Assembly: GCA_025765615.1 (NCBI GenBank)
Contig: JAIVFJ010000080.1
Coordinates: forward strand, 186,001 to 250,000
Source of the DNA: Zopfochytrium polystomum
Taxonomy: Eukaryota > Chytridiomycota > Chytridiomycetes > Chytridiales > Chytridiaceae
Direction: 5' to 3'
Length of the DNA: 64,000 bases
A program made the position numbers and the translations under genes. Positions 52,830-64,000 of this stretch are shown here, piece by piece. Position 1 is the first letter of the stretch. Each line of letters starts with the position of its first letter. Below the pieces are notes generated by a model that was not told the origin of the DNA, ran no database searches, and worked only from the letters and a program-made list of their open reading frames with translations.

Positions 52830-54141
52830 TTTAATTCTTCTTTTGTTTTAAATATTTCTTCTTTTTTCAAGCTTGGTTGCTGGCGAGCCCCGATTGGCTG
52901 ACCAGCTTAATTCGCGTGAAAAAATGGATAGTTTTGCCAATTCAAAGACGTTCGAGAAATCTTTGAGCCCCCCTATCCATTGGACAATTGGACAGAGGTC
53001 GCCCAACTTTCAACTTTCTTTCAAGCCATTATTAATATTTGTGTGTTTGTGGTCCCATCGCGGCCGACCCATCTCCTGCATTCTCAGAGCTCGTCCAACC
53101 GTTAGGACGTGCACTTAAAACACTCCCCACTCATCCACTTGTTGTGCCAACAGCATGAATTTTTGTGACAACGAGCGCCTCACTAATGTTCTGCAAGTGC
53201 CATTAATGGAGATTTGATGGTTGGCAATCAAACGCACCGGCAGCAACCAATTTTGCAGAAGCTAAGGATCGGTGGTTAGGTTCTCCTGGCGATCCTTAAC
53301 TGTACTCTAACTGCAGCAGTAACGGCTTAACCATAACCAAACCGTAATCGCAAATACCAAAAAACCCCTATCAGCAGATCAGTTCAACGGTTTACCAACC
53401 TTCCCTGAACCGTTGCCTGGAATTTATTAGGCAAGCGCCCTTAACTGCAAGGTGAATTGCACATCTGCACGATAAGCAAATCGTTATTGTTATCGCAAAC
53501 ATATATTAACCGCATTGCGGATAAGCAAATTTTCCTTATCCTTAACGGTGCTGCGGATGGGATAACCTCGGATTGCGGATTTAACCGTAACAATACTAAG
53601 AATTCACTTATGGTGGGCGAACATTTGTCTCACTTCTTTTTAAACATTACATGAAAACCGAACAAAACCAGAAGAGTCCTCGTCCTACAGGAAGGACGTA
53701 ATCAAACGTCCTCTGTCCTACTGGTAGGACGAGACTTTGAAGACTCCTCCCGCAAGCCAGGACATTTTTACATTGAGAACAAAAGCATCCCACATAGAAC
53801 ATTGGTACAGGGAGCCAAACTTTTTGCCATATCAAAATGCGGGAAGAATTTTTAGGGCCGACAGTCGCCAAAAAAAAGTCGTTTTCGTCCTCGTTGGGTT
53901 TTTGGTGGACAAAGAAAAAGGAACTAAAAAACAAACAATACAAAAAAAAAAAAATAGTCAGGGAATCACACTGCTCCGCTCGCTTATTTTTCAACGCTTC
54001 GTTCCGCACACTGCACCCCGAAGCACCGATTTATAATGACGATGATTAATGACGATGATGATGACTACCACGACGACCACGACGACGACGATTAAGAGAA
54101 GAACCACACACACACACAGTCACAATCATTTCCCCACCCCC
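52830..54141. other. AT-rich intergenic region with hairpin-forming sequences
   Basis: No gene is supported. 53200-53620 is AT-rich with several TTGCGGAT-type repeats and an inverted pair AAGGATCG (53264-53271) and CGATCCTT (53290-53297). A stronger compound hairpin is listed separately. A trinucleotide-like GAT/GAC run is found near 54036-54095. Confidence 0.5.
53679..53733. repeat. compound inverted repeat
   Basis: Outer arms CTCGTCCTAC (53679-53688) and GTAGGACGAG (53724-53733) are perfect complements. Inside, AGGACGT (53693-53699) and ACGTCCT (53706-53712) pair around a six-base loop. It could be a cruciform, an RNA hairpin or the core of a small inverted-repeat transposon. Confidence 0.7.
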
Positions 54142-57100
54142 CTACAGGCTAGTAGTGGAAGGCCGCCGTGAAGCATCCACAACAGCCACCGCTCCTACTC
54201 CACCTACTGCTGCTGCTGCTACTGCGGCAACAACACCAAAGACGGCCGCCTCGATCTCGCGCCGGTCGCTGTCGCACACCGCCTCGAGGATGCCTCTGCG
54301 CACAATGCCGTGCCGGAACCGCAGCATGCGGCGCTCTCCGACCACCACCGCGTCGTCGCTGCGATGGCTCGCAACGGCGGTCTTTGGCGTGTGAACGCTG
54401 CTGCTGCTGGTATTGCTGTTGACCTCCACTGACGACGGCCGTTCGTCGTCGCGGGCGAGGAACGAGAACTGGTCCTCGGACTTTACCAGAGCGAGCAGCG
54501 TGTCCGGGGACATTTGTCCTATGTATTCCTGGCACTGCGGGTCGCGCATGCAGGCCGTCCATAGGGCTTTGAGCGGAAACTGCTGGCCTGCAGGGAAGTA
54601 GAGGGTTTGAATGGTGGGGGGTCACAAGTGCGGCGTATTTGAAGCGAAGCCAATGTTAGCGAAACGAGTTTATTGTCATAGAGAAAAAATCGATAATCGA
54701 TTTGCAAAAAGAGTTTCCAAACAGCTCACCTAAGCACGCCGCAACAGCCAGCACTCGACGGAATCGCTCGCTCAATTTATCGTACTGAAGCACCACCGCG
54801 CTCGAGCTGTGCGGCAGCGCATCCTCGACCGCCGCCGCCACTGACGTCCCAGCCCTCACCGTCAGCCGGCCCTCGGCGTCCACCGCAAACGTCGGCTCGA
54901 GGTCCAAGCCAGCAACGACGGCCGTCGCCATCGCAGCGAGCGCCGCGGAGTTGCCCTCGGTCTGCTTGTAAATCTCATCCCAGAGCTCGCGGTCAACGTC
55001 GTTGACCCCGGCTTCTGCGCACCGCGAGAGAAGCAGGAGACGGGACTGAGCAGAGTCGAGATTGCGTACCTCGAGGCTGCGGGCGCCGGGTTTGGAGTTC
55101 AACCGACGCGCGCGTTCGTTCTGTTTGGGCGGTGCGGAGAAAATCGTCAGCCGCAACAGCTGAAGTAACGGACTAGGCTCCTCGCCTCCAGCCCCACAAA
55201 CTACTCCAAACCTTTGGAGTCGTCGTCGAGACCAAAAGAAATGCGCTTGGTGTATCGTCAACAACCTGCAGGCAGGGGGGCGCGTTGTTAGGTACGCAGT
55301 GAGCGAGTCCCGTACCTTTTCCAAAAACTTCCAGCTGTTGTCGTGGAGCCACTAAAATTCCTGATTGTTAACACACCAGATCTTCCATGAACATAAACGT
55401 ATGCGAGAATATTACGTGTGCGTCGATAACAGCAATCAACGGCCGTCGTCCCAGTACCGTTCCCAGCACTACTATCCAGCGGATCAAAAGGCGTTCCAGA
55501 AACCCAACTCGCTGGTCCAGAGTGAGGCTCCTCGTCTCGGTCGTTTCCACGAACGCAGTTCCCATCACGTCATTCCACAGCGAGAGTGCTGCGGCGTCGT
55601 CCTCTCCCATCAGCGCAAAAGCCCTTTTCACAAGCTCCTCCATCGCGCCGCTCGACGCCGCCACGCTCCCGAGTGAGCTCCACGATGTGTTCAGCGAGAA
55701 CACGGACGACCCGACGGCGCCGTGCCCCGCCGCCAACGAAGTTGCCGCCCCCGCCGCCGCCGCCTCGCCGCCGCCGCCGCAGCAGTCCGTCGTCTTCCCG
55801 CGCCGGCACTCGGCCACAAAGTCGCTGGCGCGCTTCGAGTCCGGCAAAAGCGGCGTCGCGTCGCCCGCTGACGGGCTCGTCGGCGTCAGCAGCGTCGGCG
55901 AGAGGTACACCCTGCTCGGGCTGTGCTCGGGTGTTGGGGGCGTAGGCGTCGTCGCCGACGTCCCCGGCCACGCGTCAGTGCCGCCTCCCGCGCCGTAGGG
56001 GCTGCTCGCAAAGTCCGCGTCGAGGTCAGCGAACCGGCCCGTCCGCTTTTTCGCCGGCGACGTCGGCGCCGTCACGATTTCGCCGAACCAGGAGCTCGCG
56101 GCCGCGTCGTAGTCGTGGGTTTCGTCGCGGCCCGGGGTCAAGCTGCCACCGCGCGCGTCGTCGTCGGCGACGGGGTCGGCGGCATCGCGCGGAAGCGCCC
56201 AGGCGTCGCGGACTTTTGGCGCCCGCGAGTCCGACTCGAGGTCGTCGTGAAGTGCGCAAGAAGAGCCAGGACGAATGCGGAGCGGCTCGGGCATGGTTCC
56301 CGCTCCGGCAGGCGAATGGGCCGCGTCGAAGAGATCCGCTGGAATGCTGCGGAGCAGAGTCTGTGCGAAAAGCCGAAGAAATCGCTGCGGTTGGTTGGCC
56401 TGGGCAGGGGAAGGGGGAAAAAGTTGGTTACTTTGTTCGATCAGCAAAGAAGCGACGAACAGGGGCCACCCATGAATGTAACACGCTTCCTCCAATACCT
56501 CTCCAGTAGAAGCGTCCACGACCAGCGATACAAGCCCTGGTATCGTGCTCGCCGCCTCCTGGGTAAAGCACTCGCACAAGGCCCTTTTTCCGACACCGTC
56601 CTCCCCGGTCACAAACACGACGCCGGCGCCTCTCTCACCGCCGGTCGAATCCCGCCAAGCCGACAACGCGTCCGACAGGATGGACCGCTCCGCCTCGCGG
56701 CCGACCAGCGCGAGCCCTGCCTCGCCTTTCGTTGCGTTCTTGCCGACTTGCACGGGAATGTGGACTCGGATCGGGTCGGGCCGTCCTTTAATCTTGATCG
56801 TGGGTGCGTCAGGAAGAAATCTGACGTACTGTTTAGACTCTGCAAACGTCGCTTCGTCGCAGAGCACTGAGCCTTCCGCGAGCGGGTCGCACATCAGTCG
56901 AGCTGCCTTTTGCGACCATGCGGTTCCAGTTAGAATCGGAGGGGTTCACAACTGGAAAACACAAAATGAAATGAGAGATGGGAGCCTCACCTCGTTTACA
57001 GCGGCGCCAATGACCGAATGGTCACTCCTCAGCGTGTTGCCGATGATTCCGGTGAAGCTGCTCACATAAAGTGGGTCAGCCGAGGGGAGCGGAAAAACCG

Positions 57101-59217
57101 GAATCAGAAGTGATGCTGCCCCATCCCCCTACATGGAGCCAGTCGTGGTTCCAATTGAAAACCCAAAGCCGAGTGACTTTGCGAATTTGTTCCGCAACTT
57201 GATGGACGCTTTCACGGCCAAGTACGCGTCTCTCTCGTGACTGAAAGGCGGAAGCCCTTAAGTCGAGGCAGAGAAGGTATATGGGAGCCGGGGAGAGGTG
57301 GTTGGAAGGGAACAGAGACTGTTGAGACTGAAAATCCGAGTGAACGTTAGTCCCTCCGCCTCGCCCAGTTACCCCAAACAAGCAGAATCGTCGCTCCCTT
57401 GTCGTCGACGTTGAACTGGCGCATCGTCCCTTTGAACCGCCGCAGGACGGGCACCACAATCTCCATCACCCTTTGCGCGGCCACGAGCGCTTCCTGCGGG
57501 TTGTTTTCCGGAAAGTCTTTGAACTGATTTAACGTGGCATTGGGGGGGAGGAGGAGAAAAGCCATTGAGTTCAACAACCACACCAGCAACACCAACAACA
57601 AACCAACAGAAAAAGAAATGCTTCTGCAAACCTTTACAAACACGACAGACGCCTTGCGGATCATATTGACGCTGCTCTGCACCTCGCTGGCCGAGTCGCG
57701 GATCCGCCTCGCCAGCGCCTCGTTCACGTACTCCAAATAAAACGGCTGCAGCCCCACCACCCCGCCGCCACCGCCGCCACCGCCGCCGCTCATCCCCGCC
57801 GCCATCGCTGCTTCGGCCGCGGCGGCCGCGACTGCCTCCGCCGACAGCATCGGCACCACCGCCGCGAGCGCCCGCGCGGCCCCGGCCCCGACCACCACGA
57901 CCTCCTCCGCGTCGTCGTCGTGGTCGTTGCCTTTTCCGCCGTGCCCCGCCGATCCCGCCGCCGCCGCCGCCGGAACAGCACCTGCTCGCCGTAACAGGTC
58001 CTCCGCCCCACCCTCCCCGCCGCCGGCCGCCGCCCCGACCGCGGCGACCCACGCCCCGCGCGCGGCGGCGGCCGCGCCGCCCGGCGCGACGTCCAGCACC
58101 CGCGCGGGCGGCCGCGACCGCCGTGCCCGCGAGGAAGCACTCGCGCCGCACGCCGCGGACTCCCGCGTGGTGCCGCTGCAGGCGGCCGAGGCCGAGGCCG
58201 ACGTGGATGCCGAGCGGCGCGCGCGCGGCGGGGGTGGGGGGTGGTGGTGGTGTTTGTGCTACTGCTGCTGGTGGTGGGGGTGATGGGAGTTGTGGTGGGC
58301 GTGGCGGCTGGCGGCGGCGGAGGAGGCGGCGGAGAGGACGCGGCGTGCGGGTCAGGAGGTGCAGGCAGCACGCGAGCGCGCGGGCGGCGGGGGACGCGGG
58401 GAGTGTGCGCGCGGGCGGCGGGTCGTGCATGGTGTCGGGCGTCCAGGCGACCATCATGGAGTCGCCCTTTTGTGTGCGCGTCCGCGTGCGTGTGTGTGAG
58501 GTGTGAGCAAACGAAACCAGAAGAAGAAGAAGAAGAAAAATGGAACCACACAACACGCACCGCAAACTTGAAAATGTCTCCGCCGTACGCGACTGCGATC
58601 CTTATCAGCCGGTCAAAGTACGGGTTGATCGTCTGCAGCAGGCGGTCGGCGGCGCGACCAGAGTTGCCCAGCTCTTGGCAGAGCTCGGTGGTTAATTCTA
58701 GTCCCGTGTTGCGGTGTTGGAGGAAGGTGGGGGGCGATTCAGCGTTTGTCCCGCGGCCGCCGCCACAGTTGCACTATCTCCTTTCTTTCTTTTTACCTCC
58801 GGAAATAGAACGAACAAGGAAGGGCTTCATTGTTACTCACTTGAGTATCCTGCGTTGGGGATTGTGGGGCAGGGGGTGTGGAGGATTAAAAAAAAAGGAT
58901 TAAACTTGAGTCAGAACACATGTGTCGGGGGTGTGGTGGCTGGTTAACGCATCAAAGTCGATGGAAGTGGACGCTTCAGGCTCGGTCGCGCCGAGGAGAA
59001 TAATTCTGCACAACTTGTTGCTGATTTTACCCGATATATCCACGATCACGACGGCGGCGTCGTCCTCCTCGAAGCACACTGGAAAGTCGGTGACGGCGGC
59101 GGCGGTGGGGGCGAGAGCGTCGGGGGTGGCAGCTGCAGCCTGCCTGCTGCGGCTGCACAGTTGCCGGACGTGCCGGGCGAGGAAGGCCTCGTGAAAGTCC
59201 AGCGCGTTGTTGCTCAT
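54142..59217 (-). CDS. soluble-type adenylyl cyclase (two class III cyclase domains plus NTPase)
   Basis: Makes cAMP; in animals the ADCY10 type is a bicarbonate- and calcium-responsive enzyme found in cilia and mitochondria. Start ATG 59217-59215 (MSNNALDFHEAFLARHVRQL). The first cyclase domain has the metal-binding Asp in VVIVDISG (near 59040) and continues RIAVAYGGDIFKFAGDSMMVAW (near 58600, then 58480). A very Gly/Ala/Arg-rich insert follows (about 58440-57760). The second cyclase domain reads VFVKFKDFP, FNVDDKGATILLVWG (near 57410), HERDAYLAVKASIKLRNKFAKSLGFGFSIGTTTGSM (near 57235-57130, in two parts), SSFTGIIGNTLRSDHSVIGAAVNE then AARLMCDP. Next comes an NTPase with Walker A GEDGVGKRALCE (near 56605) and Walker B-like LIAVIDAH (near 55425), broken by another Ser/Pro-rich insert. 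The end at 54142 is provisional. More than seven introns. Confidence 0.82.
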
Positions 59218-59513
59218 TGACGCGTCGCCTGTCGTCGCCGCTTGGCGTTAGTCACCTCGTCGTTCGTCGCCTTCTTTTTCGTCGTCAGTCGCCGTCGCTC
59301 GTTCTCGCCTTCGTGGAAGGCTGTACCCGAAAGGAAAAAGAAAAAAAAAAAAAGGAAGTTTGAAAGAAATAGCATTTTTACGCGACGCGACTCGCGACTC
59401 TGGCAAAATGAAAAGACACTTTCGTCCAACCTTTTTTTCTTGTTCTTTATTTCTTTTTGTTCTCTTTCTCCGCTCTCGCCTTTGCTTTACTTTTTGAAGT
59501 CTCCACTTATCTC
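59218..59513. other. short region between two minus-strand genes
   Basis: About 300 bp with an A run near 59337-59353; presumed cyclase promoter and Swi3 3' flank. No gene seen. Confidence 0.5.
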
Positions 59514-61628
59514 TCAAAGAGAATGGACAACGGCTGCAGCGCCGCCGCCCTCATACTCGCTCGCCGGCACCTCGACGGTTTTCACGGCCGGCGCTTGTTC
59601 CAGCATGCCGCCGCCGCTGGGGATGCTGGATACGACAAAGTCCTCGGGCACCAGCTGCTGCTGCTGCTGCAACGTCGACTGATGCTGCTGCTGCGCCGCA
59701 GCTGCGGCGCGGGCCTCCTTCGCCCTGCGAAACTGCTCCTTCTCCTGGTGCAGGGCCTCTCGATCGCGCTTGAACGCCTCGCGCTCCTTCTCGAGCGCGC
59801 GTCGCTCCTGCTCAATGTGCCGCTGCTCCGTCTCGATCACCCTCTCCAGCTCCTCGAAATGCTTCAACTTCAAGTTCATCTTTTGCACCTGCAGGTCCAG
59901 GACGCGCAGCGTAAGCCGCCGCACTTCTGCCGTCTCGTTCTGCGCAATCGCCGCGGCCTTTGCCGCGGACGCTCCAAACACAATCGCCCCCGCCTTCTCA
60001 AAGGGCGAAGCGCCCGGTCCGCTCGCCTCCACGGCCTCGTCCGTCGCCACCTTGATCTTTGCCAGCGTCTCCTTGTCTTCGGATTTGACCGCGCGAGCGG
60101 GCGAACTACCGTCAACCTCCATCGAGTCTTCCTTCTCCTTGTTCGCTGCAGCCGACTTGCCGCCCGACTGGTGGCGAAGGGCTTGAACGGCGGCTTTGGC
60201 GGTTTCCCGCGCAACTTCGGGTTTAATGGCCGTGGCGAGCATCGACAAAACGCTGAGGACGGGATTATCAGCCGCAGAGTATGGCGTGTCGAGGAATTGA
60301 AACGCTCCCAAGCTGGATTCCGTCCGTTTCTCGTTGGGTCCGTGATAAAACGGGGCTTCGATCGGAATCTCCAAAAACTTGTATATGCACTGCTCGCGAG
60401 ACCGCGTCCCAACGTGCTTTGACACCTTTGCCCAGAACTCTCGGGGTCCCGACGGAGCCGGTCCTTTTTGACTCGATGGTGCTTTTGCCGGCGATTCCGA
60501 TTCATCTCCAAACATCTCAATCGCCTCCAGCAGCAATAGCGTTTCCTGACTTGTCCAAGGCGCAGAGTCGGTGTGGTGCGACGCCTTCTCCTCCATTCTG
60601 AGAAAGTCGCCCGAGAACAAGTCGGACGGGAAACGGCCGTCCAGAAAACAATTTTTGCAAATATCGATTCCTCCTTCTGTGTAACTCCCATCGGTCGGTG
60701 GAGTCGGCAGTGAAGAGGGAGCGTGGTACCGCAATGAAGTGCAATCGACTCCACATGAATGGCATGAAATCCGCTGGGGCGGTTTTTCTGCTGCATTAGA
60801 GGGAGTTTGAACTGGGTCGCTTGTCTTCGACTGGTCGGTGGACAAAGACGGCTCCGTTTTAACACGCTTGGGGTTGGGGGCCAAGGTTCCGAAAAAGCTG
60901 TGCGACAAAGTGGGCGCTTGGCCGAAAACTTTTGAGAGAGCAGTCTGACGCCGCTTTAAAGAGTCCTTCGGGTTCAGCACTTGGATGTTTGGGGGTAACA
61001 GGCTGCAGGCCTTTTGGTGTATCGGCTGTCACTCTGAAATGCCCAGTGTAAGGCGGGACTATCGCGCTTGGCCTCGAGTCCGGCACAACCTTTTGTGTAA
61101 TTGTCAGAAGAACAAGTAAGTCGAGTATGAACGTACCTGGTAATTAATCAAGCCCCACTGCTCCAAAAACGAATGAACACGAATGATTGCACAAACGTCA
61201 CCCGCAAGATTTCTACGGCAGGCGGTGACCGTCAAATAGTTGTCGGGGTTCATTCGGTAAGTATTGATCATAAAATCTCGATAATCCTTGTAAACTTGCG
61301 GAGTTTTGCTCTTATTGCGATTGGAAAAGAATTCCGGAAGTGACTTCTTTTCAATGTCACTGATGGATGAGAACGAGAACCACGAGGCAAAAGTAGGGAC
61401 CACGATGTCAGACGGTTGATCGCGAAGAATTTTCGTTGTCGAGTGGGGTCCCATTGGATTTTGGGGAGGCGGCTCTAACGACGTAAGAGGAGCTGGAATC
61501 GAAAGCGTAGGCTTGGCTTTCGCGCTGCTCTCTGCGGGATCTTGTGGGGAAGAAAGATGTTTGATTCGCTCAGCGAAACGGCGGAGCTTTTTGTGAGCCG
61601 TACCTTCCACGCTTGGGTCCACATCCAT
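59514..61628 (-). CDS. SWI3: Swi3/SMARCC-type chromatin remodelling subunit
   Basis: Scaffold subunit of SWI/SNF (Swi3, Rsc8, SMARCC) complexes in the nucleus. From Met 61628 ([18 protein letters not shown]) the chain has a SWIRM domain ([27 protein letters not shown] near 61410, [37 protein letters not shown] near 61140). A zinc finger-like ZZ motif follows ([25 protein letters not shown], near 60765-60620), then a SANT/Myb domain ([44 protein letters not shown], near 60560-60365). A helical region and a long coiled coil rich in Glu/Arg ([19 protein letters not shown], near 59810) lead to a Gln-rich end and TGA 59514-59516. Two short introns lie near 61000-61130. The domain order is diagnostic. 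The start is uncertain because the frame is open upstream. Confidence 0.92.
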
Positions 61629-61844
61629 TGCATGAGCGCCCGTCGGTCCGGCGACACCTTGATGTCGAAGTTCAACGTAAGCATTTTGGCGCCACCACCC
61701 CTTCCAAAGAAGGAAAAGACGACGCGAAAACTAAAAGGGGGGTGGGAGGAGAAAGGAACACGAAACAAACGGGAAGAAATGAACCCGCGACACGAAAATG
61801 CCGATCGATCGACACAACCAATGAGAGAGGGAAAAGGAAGTCAC

Positions 61845-62466
61845 CGTTTGTTTGCGGGTGGTTTTGATCCAGCGGCGCGCCGGTCGTGGTGGAGTCGGAT
61901 CCAGCCCTCGGATAGGATGGCGACGAGTTGGAGGAGAAGGAGAGAGTTGAGGCCAGGGACGAGACGGCCGCGGCAGCACCAGTTATGTGGTTCGCCGGGT
62001 ACGAGGAGGGGGAAGCTCTCGGATGCGCAGAAGGAGACTCCGAGTTGCTATTTTGGTTGTGCTGTGGCGGTGGATGTTGTTGGGATGGCCCTGCGGCTAT
62101 TGCCGATGGTGCAGCAGCAGCAGCAGCAGTGGAGGAGGAGGAGGAGGAGGAGGAGGTCGTGGTGGTGGTGGACATGGCCCCTGCCGGGGGACCCTGGACA
62201 TCGACGACCAGAGTCGTTGTTGGCGTGGAAAGCGGAGACCGCTGATCGGACGGAGTTGCGCCTTCGTCGCCGCCGCCGCCGCTTCCAGCATCGATCTGCG
62301 CGGCGCTGTTATGCACATGCTGCTGGTAGTGGTGGTGATGCTGCTGCTGCTGCAGTTGCTGCTCGGGTAACGCGGACGACGACCACGACGCCGATCCTTC
62401 GGAGTAGCCGCCGCCGCCGCCGCCGCCGGTTCCCCGCTGGGGTTGATGGTGGTGGTGGTTGTCCAT
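61845..62466 (-). CDS. possible 5' exon of the Swi3 gene, homopolymer-rich
   Basis: ATG 62466-62464 opens a His/Gly/Gln/Ser/Thr/Ala-rich frame (MDNHHHHQPQRG, Q and H runs, an S run, ending near HPQTNG before a GTGACT donor candidate at 61844). Such N-terminal low-complexity regions are common in eukaryotic transcription regulators, and it lies immediately upstream in the same orientation. I could not find an acceptor that joins it to the SWIRM-containing exon in frame with certainty, so it may instead be a separate gene. Confidence 0.4.
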
Positions 62467-64000
62467 GTCACTGGTGGGTGGGTGGGTGGGTGGTCCTTGT
62501 CGGTCTGTCTGTCGGTCTGGCTGGCGTGTCTGTTGTTCGTCTCTCTCTCTCCTGTGCGAGCCTGGGTCCAAACACAAACACAAAAAGAAAAAAAACACAA
62601 ACGCTTGGAAAATCCCTTCGTCGGCTTGTTGTTGTTGCCGCTGCATCCATCATAAACATACGTGTAGACGCCAAACGTCCTGACGGAGGGATTTGCCCGA
62701 GCAGTGGTTCCCACCAGAGTGCTGTAGTAGTAGATGGGGGAGGAAGTTTACCAGTAGTGGTAGTGAGTGGGTTGGACATGTCACTCTAATAGACCTCTGA
62801 AAAGATTGGGCGCCTCCCAATTATTAAAAAGAAAATAAAATAAAATAAAAAAAGATATTATTTTTAGTCCTGGTGAGTATATCCAACTAGCCTGGTGAAA
62901 GCATATTCATTCTTATATTTTTTTTGTGGTGATGGCTGGATTAACCTTTGAGTGTTGTGGGTGCGCACTCGGTGGCTTCGGGACAGTTTGTTTGCCACCA
63001 GCCTTCCCCCCCCCTGCCACAACTCCCGCGTCGCCACGTACACCATCCTCCCACGTTCGCATCCCGCCGCCTCCTGTGTCCGACCTCTGCTTCGACAGGA
63101 AGCCCCACAGGCAACGCACCCGCCACCCCGCCAGTCCGAGGCTGCGGCGCCACCGAGCTGGGTGAATTGCTCAATGATGTCGAGTTGGATCTTGAGGAGC
63201 TCGAGAGAGCCTCCTCGAGAGAAGCAAAGCGCGGGAACGGGAATCCGCGGGACGGGAAAGGAGTCTGGGGCGGCATGGCGGAGGCGTCAGGCACGTGTAG
63301 ATGACGCCAACCGGAAGTGGGCGGCTAGTTCCTCTTTAGATAATGCAGCGGTACCACCAGCAACGCCGCCACACCTCCTTGTCCAAAAATTGGAGCAGTT
63401 AATAATTACGTTTTGTTTTCTTTCGCTATTACGGGGCAGGAGATGCGGGAGAAGGTAGCGGGCTTAGAAAGTTGGGGGGGTTGGCTTGATGGGGAAAAGA
63501 TTTGATGGGTAAAACAGAAATTCCAAATTTGCTTGTATTTGATGTCACGCACTTTAGAGCAAATATTAATTCATGTACAGTCCTTCTTCGCGTTTGTCGA
63601 CGGGTATCCCACGAATACTTGCTTGTGAAGAGATATTTTTCAGGACCGAGGAGCGTAGATTAAGCGGTGTGTGCAAAAAGCAGATCTCGCGAGGTAGTAG
63701 TTAGCAGGGGTCTGCAAGGTAAAGGACGGTGTTTGTTTGTGTGTGTTTGGGAGGTATTTGGGCGGACTGACTGACTGACTGACGGAAGCCAGACGAGAAG
63801 CTTTTCGCACGACGGGCCAAGTCCTGTCCGAAACCTCACCTTTGTCCTGAGACAAAAGAGACAGAGAGCGAGAAACAGACAGAGGGCAGACACTTTCCCC
63901 TCACCTATTGGAGAAGGACCACCTTCGCGGTCGGACACTGGACTTATTGGACTGCTTGACTCAACTGACTCGACGGACTCGACTGACATGAGCGACGACG
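62467..64000. other. terminal stretch without a clear gene
   Basis: 62780-62940 is AT-rich. 62950-63300 is GC-rich with frames open on both strands; the plus frame contains an acidic helix-like piece (ELGELLNDVELDLEELERA) but has no ATG start or family likeness. 63560-63780 has a GACT repeat near 63768-63782. Confidence 0.4.
63905..63989 (-). CDS. possible first exon of a gene running in from the right edge region
   Basis: ATG 63989-63987 opens MSVESVESVESSSPIS...GPSPIG and stops at a good donor (GTGAGG, beginning at 63904). The VES repeats come from a TCGAGTC-type tandem. Downstream exons on this strand could not be identified, so this is tentative. Confidence 0.25.

Noticed and set aside
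53647..54036. Frames on both strands next to the hairpin
   Set aside because: Lys/Phe-rich low complexity from A/T runs; no start context.
57790..58906. Long alternative frames on both strands over the GC-rich cyclase region
   Set aside because: Extreme GC content keeps all frames open; only the frame joining the cyclase motifs is supported.

Overview
The window is nuclear DNA of a eukaryote: nearly every gene is broken by short introns (mostly about 45-110 bp, GT-AG), genes lie close together on both strands, and there is no prokaryotic operon structure. The gene set points to a unicellular, flagellated relative of animals and fungi; a chytrid-like zoosporic fungus is my first guess, but another amorphean or holozoan protist cannot be excluded. 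The evidence is a ciliary axoneme gene (CFAP206) beside a soluble-type adenylyl cyclase, an SH3-tailed class I myosin, a Swi3/SMARCC subunit, an Avl9 DENN protein, a Slp1/SUCO SUN-like protein, a Frizzled-type receptor, a tyrosinase and a Tc1 transposon.

Layout. 1-1755: tail of a cut-off gene and a dispersed repeat. 1756-18991: a compact run of six plus-strand genes (Frizzled-like receptor, AVL9, myosin I, ribosomal protein uS8, carnitine acyltransferase, ubiquilin). 18992-26980: an 8 kb AT-richer island of transposon debris. It holds a dead Tc1 element with intact-looking ends, split by a second 1.45 kb element, followed by nested copies of short dispersed repeats. 27271-35285: a large disordered protein with a PH-like region, then a secreted-type tyrosinase with ricin-B-like repeats. 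35661-36759: a doubtful broken gene. 37311-47160: three minus-strand genes (type III glutamine synthetase, Slp1/SUCO-like protein, disordered protein). 47892-52771: CFAP206 (plus) converging on a small four-helix membrane protein (minus). 54142-62466: adenylyl cyclase and Swi3-like protein, both minus. 62467-64000: no clear gene except a possible first exon.

Functionally most genes are housekeeping: translation, proteasome shuttling, late secretion, ER membrane, actin motor, acyl-carnitine shuttle, nitrogen assimilation and chromatin remodelling. CFAP206 and the cyclase fit a flagellated life stage. The features that stand out are the Frizzled-type receptor, the lectin-tyrosinase fusion, the type III glutamine synthetase and the nested transposons. 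Exon joins were worked out by eye from frame and splice consensus. Those for the receptor, uS8, the small membrane protein and the 434-residue protein add up to clean frames; the larger genes are given as spans only.
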